From Actinophytocola sp044466355 (lineage in GTDB: Bacteria; Actinomycetota; Actinomycetes; Mycobacteriales; Pseudonocardiaceae): DNA of 64,000 bases. A program made the position numbers and the translations under genes. Location of the stretch: contig NZ_JBITMQ010000018.1 of assembly GCF_044466355.1 (NCBI RefSeq), positions 62,001 through 126,000 on the forward strand. Direction: 5' to 3'. Of this stretch, positions 52,809 through 60,707 are shown one piece after another; within the stretch, counting starts at the first letter, position 1; each line of letters starts with the position of its first letter. The notes beneath the pieces were generated by a model. That model worked only from the letters and a program-made list of their open reading frames with translations, did not search any database and had not been told where the DNA came from.

Positions 52809-52822
52809 TTTTCCGTACGGAC

Positions 52823-53980
52823 TTAACGAGTGCCGAATAGGTGCTCGAGTGCGAGCTGGTCCAATTTCTCCACGCCCGCACCGCGAGCGGCGGCCGCGTC
52901 GATGTCGAGCTCCTCCGCGCGCAGGTCCGCGAGGCTCTCCCCGGCGCCGAGCGTGGGCTCCGACAGCTGGTCCACCCTGGCCGCCGCACGCGCCTCCGCG
53001 ACCTCCGGGTCGGCGCGGAACGCCCGCGCCTTCTCCGCGAAGATCAGGTAGTTGCGCATGCAGCCCTTCGCCGACTCCCAGACACCGGCCTCGTCCTCGA
53101 TCCGGCCGGGCTTGAAGTCGAAGTGGCGCGGGCCGTCGTAGCCGCCGTGCTCCAGCAGGTCGACCAGCAGGAACGCCGACTTCACGTCACCGTTGCCGAA
53201 CCGCAGGTCCTGGTCGTAACGCGGACCGTTCTGCCCGTTCAGGTCGATGTGGAACAGCTTGCCGTGCCACAGCGCCTGCGCGTAGCCCTGGACCACCGAC
53301 ATGCCCGCCATCTGCTCGTGCCCGACCTCGGGGTTGAGGCCGACGCGGTCCGGTTCCTCCAGCTCGGAGATGAACGCGATCGCGTGCCCGATCGTCGGCA
53401 GGAAGATGTCGCCGCGCGGCTCGTTGGGCTTGGGCTCCAGCGCGAACCGGATGTCGTAGCCCTGCTCCCGCACGTACGCGCACAGGATGTCCAGCGACTC
53501 CTTGTACCGGTCCAACGCGGCGCGGGTGTCCTTCGCGACCCCGGACTCGGCGCCTTCGCGGCCGCCCCAGAGCACGTAGGTCTTCGCACCGAGCTCCGCG
53601 GCCAGGTCCAGGTTGCGCAGGACCTTCTTCAGCGCGAACCGCCGGATGTCCCGGTCGTTCGCGGTGAGCCCGCCCTCCTTGAACACCGGGTGGGCGAACA
53701 GGTTGGTCGTCGCCATCGGCACGACCAGGCCGGTGGCGTCGAGCGCCTTGCGGAAGCTCGCGATCCGCGACTCCCGGTCGGACTCCGACGACCCGAACGG
53801 GATCAGGTCGTCGTCGTGGAACGTGACGCCGTACGCGCCGAGTTCCGCGAGCTTCTCCACCGCGTACGCCGGGTCCATCGGTGCGCGGGTCGCGACACCG
53901 AACGGGTCAACCCCCTGCCACCCGATCGTCCACAACCCGAAGCTGAACTTGTGCTCCGGACGCGGTGTGTAATCACTCAT
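52823..53980 (-). CDS. xylA: Xylose isomerase
   Basis: A 385-residue class I xylose isomerase, the typical actinobacterial length. The catalytic His/Asp pair lies in TFHDDDLIPFG (about 55-58). Metal ligands are in FALEPKPNEPRGD, NPEVGHEQMAG, HIDLNGQNGPRYDQDLRFG and HFDFKPGR. ATG 53980 is two bases after the stop of the oxidoreductase gene. It converts D-xylose to D-xylulose for XylB. It is the last gene of the operon. Confidence 0.96.
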   Translation of the reverse strand: MSDYTPRPEHKFSFGLWTIGWQGVDPFGVATRAPMDPAYAVEKLAELGAYGVTFHDDDLIPFGSSESDRESRIASFRKALDATGLVVPMATTNLFAHPVFKEGGLTANDRDIRRFALKKVLRNLDLAAELGAKTYVLWGGREGAESGVAKDTRAALDRYKESLDILCAYVREQGYDIRFALEPKPNEPRGDIFLPTIGHAIAFISELEEPDRVGLNPEVGHEQMAGMSVVQGYAQALWHGKLFHIDLNGQNGPRYDQDLRFGNGDVKSAFLLVDLLEHGGYDGPRHFDFKPGRIEDEAGVWESAKGCMRNYLIFAEKARAFRADPEVAEARAAARVDQLSEPTLGAGESLADLRAEELDIDAAAARGAGVEKLDQLALEHLFGTR

Positions 53981-53982
53981 AC

Positions 53983-55134
53983 CTACTGGACCTCCGTCCA
54001 TGCCGAACCGTTCTCGGCACTGCGCTCGACAGCACCGAGCACCCGCTGCACTTGGAGCCCGTCCGCGAAGGACGGTGCCGGGTCGATCCCCGTGTGGATC
54101 GCGCGCACGAAGTCCACGACCTCGTGGGTGAAGGTGTGCTCGTACCCGAGCAGGTGGCCCGGCGGCCACCAGGCACCGACGTACGGGTGCGTCGGCTCGG
54201 TCACGAGGATGCGGCGGAAGCCGCCCTCGTCGTCCGCGTTCGCGCCGTCGAAGAAGTACAGCTCGTTCATGGACTCGAACTCGAAGCGCAGCGAGCCGAG
54301 CGAGCCGTTGATCTCGACGGACATGCCGTTCTTGCGGCCCAGCGCGAACCGGGTGGCCTCGTAGGTGGCGAGGGCGCCACTGGCGAACCGTCCGAAGAAG
54401 ACCGCCGCGTCGTCGACGGTCACGTCGTCGATCTTCTCGCCGGACTCGTCGGGGCGCTTCGCGACGAAGGTGTTGGTGAGCGCGGAAACCCCGGTCAGCA
54501 GCTCGCCGACGAGGTACTGCGTGGCGTCGACGATGTGCGCGCCGAGGTCGCCGAGCGCGCCGGAGCCCGCGGACTCCTTGCGCAGCCGCCACGTCATCGG
54601 CGCGTTCTCGTCGGACAGCCAGTCCTGCAGGTACAGCGCGCGGACGTGCCGGATCTCGCCGAGCCGACCGGCCTCGATCAGCTTGCGCGCGTAGGCGATG
54701 GCGGGCACGCGGCGGTAGTTGAAGGCCACCATGGAGCGCACCCCCCGCTCCTTGGCCGCCTCAGCCGCCGCCGTCATCGCCTCCGCCTCCTCGACGGTGT
54801 TGGCGAGCGGCTTCTCGCACAGCACGTGCTTGCCCGCCTCGAGCGCCGCCACGGCGATCTCGCAGTGCGAGTCGCCCGGCGTGCAGATGTCCACGATCTG
54901 CACGTCGGGCGAGTTGACCAGCTCACGCCAGTCGGTCTGCACGCTGGCGAACCCGAACTTCGCCGCGGCCGCCTTGGTGCGCGCGAGGTCACGCCCACCG
55001 AGCACGGCGAGTTCCGGTGTCACCGGCAGGTCGAAGAACCGGTGCGCGGTCCGCCACGCATGGGAGTGCACCGCACCCATGAACGCGTGGCCGACCATGC
55101 CGACCCCGATCCGTCCCCCGCTGCCCTCTGTCAT
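53983..55134 (-). CDS. Gfo/Idh/MocA-family oxidoreductase
   Basis: A 383-residue NAD(P)-dependent sugar dehydrogenase-like protein. The Rossmann fold opens with GVGMVGHAFMGAVHSH, and the hallmark CEKPLANT holds the catalytic-region Lys. DLGAHIVDATQYL gives the active-site His/Asp. Members oxidise sugars or inositols, often at C3. It lies between the transporter and xylA, so the sugar imported may be oxidised as well as isomerised. Confidence 0.88.
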   Translation of the reverse strand: MTEGSGGRIGVGMVGHAFMGAVHSHAWRTAHRFFDLPVTPELAVLGGRDLARTKAAAAKFGFASVQTDWRELVNSPDVQIVDICTPGDSHCEIAVAALEAGKHVLCEKPLANTVEEAEAMTAAAEAAKERGVRSMVAFNYRRVPAIAYARKLIEAGRLGEIRHVRALYLQDWLSDENAPMTWRLRKESAGSGALGDLGAHIVDATQYLVGELLTGVSALTNTFVAKRPDESGEKIDDVTVDDAAVFFGRFASGALATYEATRFALGRKNGMSVEINGSLGSLRFEFESMNELYFFDGANADDEGGFRRILVTEPTHPYVGAWWPPGHLLGYEHTFTHEVVDFVRAIHTGIDPAPSFADGLQVQRVLGAVERSAENGSAWTEVQ

Positions 55135-55194
55135 CTCACCCTCCGTCTTTCTTCTTCACCAAGAAGTTCGCCAACACACCCGCTTCCGGCACGA

Positions 55195-56247
55195 TCAGGA
55201 GAAGCCGACGTCCATGTAGTCGTCGACGTTCTCCTTCGTGACCACGGCCGAGTAGGTCGTGATCGACGAGGGGATCTCGTGCTCGGCGAGGTCACCCATG
55301 CCCTTCGACTGGCCGAGCAGGCGGGCCAGCGACACGGCGGAGGACGCCATCGACGGGTTGTAGAGGACGGTCGCCTTCAGGACGTTGTTGTCCGCCTTGA
55401 TGTGGTCCATCGCGGCCTTCGAACCCGCGCCGCCGACCATGATGAACTCGGTGCGGTTGGCCGCGGTGATCGCCGCCAGCACGCCGACGCCCTGGTCGTC
55501 GTCGTGGTTCCACAGCGCGTCGAGCTTGCTGGCGCCCTGCAGCAGGTTCGCGGTCTGCCGCTCACCGGACTCCACCGTGAACTCGGCCGCGACCCGCGGC
55601 CCGACCTGCAGACCGGCCTTGGCGAGCGCGTCCTTGAAGCCCTTGCTGCGTTCCTGGGTCAGCGGCAGCGAGTCGATGCCCGCCACCTCGCCGATGACCG
55701 GGTTCGAGACGCCCTTGGCCTTCATCTGCTCGGCGATGTAGTTGCCGGCGTTGACACCCATCCGGTAGTTGTCGCCACCGATCCAGGTGCGGTACGCGAG
55801 CGGCGTGTCGAAGATGCGGTCCAGGTTGATCACCGGGATGCCCGCGTCCATCGCCGCCTGGCCGGTCGCGGTGAGCGCCTTGCCGTCGAACGGCAGGATC
55901 ACGAGCACGTCGACCTTGTCGTTGATCAGCGTCTCGACCTGTGCGATCTGCTGGTTGACGTCGTTCGTGCCCTCGGTGGCGTTGAACGTGACGTCCTCGA
56001 ACGCCTCGGCCTGCGCCTGCGCGTTCTTGGTGATGGCCGCGATCCAGCCGTGGTCCGCCGCCGGCGCGGAGAAGCCGATGGTGACCTGCTTGCCCTTCGC
56101 GGCGTTGTCACCACCGCCCTGCGCGACCTGCTGCGGCTGGTCGGCACCGGACTCGTTGGAGGTGCAGCCGACGAGCACGGCGCTCGCGCCGAGCGCGCCA
56201 GCACCGAAGAGGAACCGGCGGCGGGCCAGTGACGGGTCCATGGACAT
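55195..56247 (-). CDS. Sugar ABC transporter substrate-binding lipoprotein (xylose type)
   Basis: A 350-residue periplasmic-binding-protein-like lipoprotein of the ribose/xylose (Peripla_BP_4) group. The N-terminus carries both a twin-arginine-type RRRFLFGAGALG and a lipobox VLVGC. Binding-site features include FSAPAADHGWIAAI, VLVILPFDGKALT and WNHDDDQGVGV. It is downstream of the permease gene and upstream of the oxidoreductase gene. Xylose is inferred from xylA in the operon. Confidence 0.88.
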   Translation of the reverse strand: MSMDPSLARRRFLFGAGALGASAVLVGCTSNESGADQPQQVAQGGGDNAAKGKQVTIGFSAPAADHGWIAAITKNAQAQAEAFEDVTFNATEGTNDVNQQIAQVETLINDKVDVLVILPFDGKALTATGQAAMDAGIPVINLDRIFDTPLAYRTWIGGDNYRMGVNAGNYIAEQMKAKGVSNPVIGEVAGIDSLPLTQERSKGFKDALAKAGLQVGPRVAAEFTVESGERQTANLLQGASKLDALWNHDDDQGVGVLAAITAANRTEFIMVGGAGSKAAMDHIKADNNVLKATVLYNPSMASSAVSLARLLGQSKGMGDLAEHEIPSSITTYSAVVTKENVDDYMDVGFS

Positions 56248-56301
56248 GGGTACTCCCTTGTACTGAAGGTCTTACTGTGTCGGGGTTTTCGGTTGCAGGC
56301 T

Positions 56302-57333
56302 CTATGTTCGTGCTGACTTGCGGGTGCGCGCGGACGCGGTCTGCAGCAGCACCGCGGCCACGATGATCACGCCCTTGGCGATGTTCTGGGTGGCGGTGTC
56401 GAGGTTGTTCTGCGTGAAGATGCTGTTCACCACGGTGAAGATCAGCACGCCGATGAGGGTGCCGATCAGCGTGCCGCGCCCACCGGTGAGCAGCGTGCCG
56501 CCGATGACGACCGCCGCGATGGCGTCCAGCTCGTAGAACATGCCGTTGGTCGAGGCACCCGATGTGGTGCGGGCGACGACCATGATCGCGGCGATGCCGC
56601 AGCACAGGCCGGCGATGCCGTAGACCATCGCCGTGTGCAGCTTGACGTTGATGCCGGCGAGCCGGGCGGCTTCCGCGTTGCCGCCGACCGCGAACGTGCG
56701 ACGGCCGAACGTGGTGCGGTTGAGCACCACCCAGCCGACGGCGAACACCAGCGCGAGCATCCAGATCAGCACCGGGATGCCGAGGATGTCGCCGCGGAAG
56801 AACTCGAGGAAGCCCTGCTCGGACACGGTCTGCGTCTGCCTGCCGGACAGGCGTTCGGCGAGACCGCGCGCGGACGCGTACATGGCGAGCGTGGCGATGA
56901 ACGGCACGACCTTGCCGTACGCGATCAGCATGCCGTTGACGAGACCGGCGCCGAGACCGACGGCCAGCGCGCAGATCACCATCACGAACGGGCCGTACGC
57001 CTGTGTGGCGACCGTGGTCATCCACACGCTGGCGAGCGCCACCATCGAGCCGACCGACAGGTCGATGCCGCCCGCGATGATCACGAACGTCATGCCGACG
57101 CTGACCACGCCGATCGCGGCGGCGAGCCGCAGCATGATGGAGATGTTGCTCTCGCCGAGGAACGACTCCGGGTTGAGGGCGTAGCCGACCGCGCACAGCG
57201 CGACGAGCACGCCGATGAGGATGGTCAGCCGGATGTCCATCCGCAGCCCGCTCGGCGTGCGCACACCCTTCGTCGGTCCCGTCTGGACCGGTTCCTCCAC
57301 TGTGGACGGAGTCTTCTCACTCACGTCGCTCAT
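56302..57333 (-). CDS. Sugar ABC transporter permease (xylose type)
   Basis: A 343-residue permease of the RbsC/XylH family with about nine to ten helices. Family marks are FVIIAGGIDLSVGSMVAL, AVGGNAEAARLAGINV and IGGTLLTGGRGTLIGTLIG. ATG 57333 overlaps the ATPase stop (ATGA). The C-terminus is short and basic. Residues 9-13 contain one of the recurring 13-base words (57295-57307). Confidence 0.9.
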   Translation of the reverse strand: MSDVSEKTPSTVEEPVQTGPTKGVRTPSGLRMDIRLTILIGVLVALCAVGYALNPESFLGESNISIMLRLAAAIGVVSVGMTFVIIAGGIDLSVGSMVALASVWMTTVATQAYGPFVMVICALAVGLGAGLVNGMLIAYGKVVPFIATLAMYASARGLAERLSGRQTQTVSEQGFLEFFRGDILGIPVLIWMLALVFAVGWVVLNRTTFGRRTFAVGGNAEAARLAGINVKLHTAMVYGIAGLCCGIAAIMVVARTTSGASTNGMFYELDAIAAVVIGGTLLTGGRGTLIGTLIGVLIFTVVNSIFTQNNLDTATQNIAKGVIIVAAVLLQTASARTRKSART

Positions 57334-58877
57334 GCCATGACCTCGCTGCCTTCCATCACCATGTCCAAAATGGCCGCCTCCGTCAGCTCGCCGGCGGGTG
57401 CCTCGGTGAGCACCCGCCCCTCCCTCATCACGAGCACCCGGTCGGACAGCCCGAGCACCTCGGGCACCTCGCTGGAGACGAGCAGCACCGCGACACCTGT
57501 CGCGGCCAGCTCGTGGATCAGCCGGTAGAGCTCGGCCCGCGCCCCGACGTCCACGCCGCGGGTCGGCTCGTCCAGCAACAGCACCTTCGTGTCCCGCACC
57601 AGCCACCGGGCGACGACCGCCTTCTGCTGGTTGCCGCCCGACAGCGTGCGCACCTCGCGGCGCGGGTCCGCGGGCCGCAGGTCCAGCCGCTCGAGCGTCG
57701 CCCGCGAGTCGCGGAGTTCCCTGCCGCGGTCGGTGAACCCGAGCCTGCTGTACGCGGGCAGGCTCGCGAGCGTCACGTTGTTCGCGACCGACTGGTCGAG
57801 CAGCAGGCCCTGGCTCTTGCGTTCCTCCGGCGCGAGCCCGATCCCGGCGGCGACCGCGGCGATCACACTGCCGGGTTTGAGCCGCTTCCCGTTCACCCAC
57901 ACGGAACCGGCGTCGGCCTTACGTGCGCCGTAGACGGTCTCGAGCACCTCGCTGCGCCCGGCGCCGACCAGGCCCGCGATGCCGACGATCTCACCGGCCC
58001 GCACGGTGAAGCTGACGTCGGAGAACTCGCTGCCACGCGTCAGGTTCTCGACCCGCAGCACCTCGTTGTCCTCGTCCACAGTGGACACGTCGCGGTGCGG
58101 GAAGACGGTCTCGACCTGCTTGCCGGACATCAGGTTGACCAGCTCGGAGGTCGGGGTGTCGGCGGGCAGGTTCGACCCGACGGTGCGGCCGTCCTTCAGC
58201 ACGGTGACCCGGTCGCCGATGCGGCGGATCTCCTCGAGGCGGTGGGAGATGTAGACGACCGCGACCCCGTCGTCGGTCAGGTCCTCGACGACCCGGAACA
58301 GGTTGTCGACCTCGTCGGCGGCGAGCGCGGCGGTCGGCTCGTCCATCACGATCAGCCGGGCGTCGTGCACGAGCGCGCGTGCCATCGACACCAGCTGCTG
58401 GCCCGCCGCGGACAGCAGCCCGACCTCGCGGCTCGGCGGGATCTCCGGGTGCCCGAGGCGGGCCATCAGCTCGCGGGCCTTGTTGCGGGCGGCGCGGCGG
58501 TTGCTGAACCCGAACGTGGCGGGCTCGTGGCCGAGGAAGATGTTCTCCGCGACCGAGAGCCCCTCGACGAGGTCCAGCTCCTGGTACATGGTCGCGACAC
58601 CCAGCTTGAGCGCGGCGACCGGCGAGCCGAGCGTCGCGGGCGCACCGCGCCAGGTGATCACGCCTTCGTCCGGCTGGTGCGCCCCCGCGAGCACCTTGAT
58701 CAGCGTCGACTTGCCCGCACCGTTCTGCCCGAGCAGGCAGTGCACCTCGCCGGCGCGGACCTCCAGGTCCACCCCGTCGAGGGCACGCACACCCGGGAAG
58801 GTCTTCACGATGCCGGACATGGCCAACAGCACCTCAGCGGGATCGCTCACAGCGCCCGTTCCTTCGCTCTCGCTCAC
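57330..58877 (-). CDS. Sugar ABC transporter ATP-binding protein (two ABC domains)
   Basis: A 515-residue double ATPase of the RbsA/XylG type. Domain 1 has GQNGAGKST, signature LLSAAGQQL and MDEPTAAL. Domain 2 has the degenerate P-loop GLVGAGRSE with LSGGNQQK and LLDEPTRGVDVG. GTG 58877 overlaps the stop of the ROK regulator (GTGA), so regulator and transporter are one operon. The domain 1 signature departs from LSGGQ. Confidence 0.92.
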   Translation of the reverse strand: MSESEGTGAVSDPAEVLLAMSGIVKTFPGVRALDGVDLEVRAGEVHCLLGQNGAGKSTLIKVLAGAHQPDEGVITWRGAPATLGSPVAALKLGVATMYQELDLVEGLSVAENIFLGHEPATFGFSNRRAARNKARELMARLGHPEIPPSREVGLLSAAGQQLVSMARALVHDARLIVMDEPTAALAADEVDNLFRVVEDLTDDGVAVVYISHRLEEIRRIGDRVTVLKDGRTVGSNLPADTPTSELVNLMSGKQVETVFPHRDVSTVDEDNEVLRVENLTRGSEFSDVSFTVRAGEIVGIAGLVGAGRSEVLETVYGARKADAGSVWVNGKRLKPGSVIAAVAAGIGLAPEERKSQGLLLDQSVANNVTLASLPAYSRLGFTDRGRELRDSRATLERLDLRPADPRREVRTLSGGNQQKAVVARWLVRDTKVLLLDEPTRGVDVGARAELYRLIHELAATGVAVLLVSSEVPEVLGLSDRVLVMREGRVLTEAPAGELTEAAILDMVMEGSEVMA

Positions 58878-60106
58878 GCCGGCGCCTCCTCTGGTTCCTC
58901 GGCGGTCTGGATGACGGGCACGACCGTCGGGTCGTCGAGCACCCGGCGCAACGACGCCAGCGCGCCGCCGGTGGTCGCCGCGGTGAAGCCCAACCGCGAG
59001 CCGACCACCCTGGCGCCGCCCGCGCCGGGTGCGAGAACGTGGGCCACGACCTGGTTGCGGATCGGCTCGACGAGCCACTCCGGCAGCGCGGCGAAGTACC
59101 CGCCGAGCACGACGACGGCCGGGTTGAGCAGGTTCACCAGGAACGAGACGCCCAGCCCCAGGGCGGTGCCGATCTGGTGGAGCGCGTCGAGCGTGCGCCG
59201 GTCGTGCTGTTCCGCGCGGGCGCGGACCATCCGCATCCGCTGGTCGAGGTCGAGGCCGGGGTCGCGGATCGGGTCGTCGGGGTCGGCGCAGGCGTGCAGC
59301 AGCGCCCCGAGCCCGACCTGCGTCTCCCAGCAGCCGCGGCGCCCGCAGGAGCAGTAGGGCCCGAGCGGGTCCATGGCCATGTGCCCGATCTCGCCCGCGA
59401 ACCCGATCGACCCGCGCACGAGGCGGCCGCCCGCGATGACGCCGCCGCCGATGCCGAAGTCACCGGTGAGGTAGACGAGGTCGGCGACATCGGAGTCGGC
59501 CTGCTCGGCGAGCGCCCCGAGGTTCGCGTCGTTGTCGACGACGATCCGGTCGAGCGCGAGCCCGGTACGCGCGGCGAGCCCGTCGGCGACGGCCACGTCC
59601 CGCCAGCGCAGCCGCGGCGAGAAGGTGACGGTGCCCGCGGCGGTGTCGACCAGGCCGGGCACGGACACCGTGACACCGACGGCGTTCTTGAGCTCCGCCA
59701 TGGCCTCGGCAGCGAGTTGCGCGAGCTGATCCAGGGTCTTCTCGGGCCCCATGCCCGGGACGTCCGCCGTGACCCGTCGCTGGAACAGGACCTGCCCGCC
59801 GAGATCGGTGACGAACGCGCCGACGTGCCCGACGTGCACGTCGAGCCCGACACCGCACACGCTGTCGGGCCGCAGGTCGACGAGCTGCCCGGGTCTGCCC
59901 TGGCCGCCGGCGGAGATCCCGGCGTCGTGCACGAGTCCGCGCGCCTCGAGGTCGGTGACGAGGCTGGAGACGGTGGCCTTGGAGAGCCCGGAGCGCACGG
60001 CCAACTGCGCGCGGGACAGCGCGCCGTGCTCGCGGAGGGTACGCACGAGCAGCGCGAGGTTCCCTCGGCGCAGACCGGCCTGGTCTGCCGGGCGGCTCTG
60101 GCCCAC
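58874..60106 (-). CDS. ROK-family transcriptional regulator (XylR/NagC type)
   Basis: A 410-residue repressor-like protein. An N-terminal winged HTH (about 12-65; LSRAQLAVRSGLSKATVSSL) is fused to a ROK sugar-kinase-like domain with the zinc motif GHMAMDPLGPYCSCGRRGC followed by WE. The kinase Asp is in VVDNDANLGAL. GTG 60106. As first gene of the xylose operon it is probably autoregulated and relieved by xylose, by analogy with XylR proteins. The operator is likely in 60107-60330. Confidence 0.9.
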   Translation of the reverse strand: MGQSRPADQAGLRRGNLALLVRTLREHGALSRAQLAVRSGLSKATVSSLVTDLEARGLVHDAGISAGGQGRPGQLVDLRPDSVCGVGLDVHVGHVGAFVTDLGGQVLFQRRVTADVPGMGPEKTLDQLAQLAAEAMAELKNAVGVTVSVPGLVDTAAGTVTFSPRLRWRDVAVADGLAARTGLALDRIVVDNDANLGALAEQADSDVADLVYLTGDFGIGGGVIAGGRLVRGSIGFAGEIGHMAMDPLGPYCSCGRRGCWETQVGLGALLHACADPDDPIRDPGLDLDQRMRMVRARAEQHDRRTLDALHQIGTALGLGVSFLVNLLNPAVVVLGGYFAALPEWLVEPIRNQVVAHVLAPGAGGARVVGSRLGFTAATTGGALASLRRVLDDPTVVPVIQTAEEPEEAPA

Positions 60107-60331
60107 CGGCGCTCCACTTCGTTGAGGGCCCGATCGAAGACCGGTGCTCTAACTCACAATGCAGGGTGTCTTAGGGTCCTCGTGTCTCGCAATACCCCGT
60201 TTGGCGCAACATCTGGATCGATCTTTCGTTTGTTCTGAGCAAAAGTCCTGTCAAACCGGCTGGAAGTCAACCCGTCGGGCGCGAAGCGTGAAAGAGAACA
60301 CAGAGTCCTGTGACCGGACCCGCACGGGGAG
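60107..60331 (-). promoter_or_regulatory. Upstream region of the xylose operon
   Basis: A 225-bp noncoding stretch before repeat E. It is clearly lower in G+C than its surroundings (for example the AAA and TTT runs at 60225-60256). A TTGACA -35-like hexamer lies on the minus strand at 60254-60249, but I find no convincing -10 at standard spacing. An operator for the ROK regulator is expected here, but I cannot point to it. Confidence 0.4.
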
Positions 60332-60649
60332 TTGTCCACAGGGCGGCGGGTTGTCCACAGCCGACCGCTGTCGGCCCGGTTCTGTCGGTGGGTACCGGTA
60401 GGCTGGCATGGCGGGTGGCCCCCGGGATCGGGTGGGGGTTGAGGTTACGCACTGGGGGCTTGTTTTCGCTGGTCAGCGGGAGTTTTGGTGGCCTCTGCGT
60501 GGGGTGGTGTCCTCGCCGGACGGGCTGCTCTCGGGGAGGGGGCCTCACGATTCCGGCGTGCTGAGATTTGGCGAGGATGGGTCTACCTGCACGCCGTCTT
60601 TGTGGGCTGCGCCTGGCTTGTGCACGGGGCTGGGGCCCGCTCCGCGGGC
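60332..60649 (+). repeat. Dispersed repeat copy E, long form
   Basis: Boxes TTGTCCACA at 60332-60340 and 60351-60359, 19 bp apart, then 47 bases to the core at about 60407. The following 230 bases match copy B closely. A 6-base insertion (near 60592) and several single-base indels show that it is noncoding. It ends in a GCCCGC-TCC-GCGGGC hairpin (60635-60649), whose loop differs from the TTC of copy B while the stem is kept. It lies between the ROK gene and the end of the LuxR-type regulator gene. Confidence 0.9.
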
Positions 60650-60707
60650 GGGGCTGTCGCGGCGCTGGGTGCTCGGGGCGGAGGCTCGACGTCTGGAAGG
60701 CGGGATG

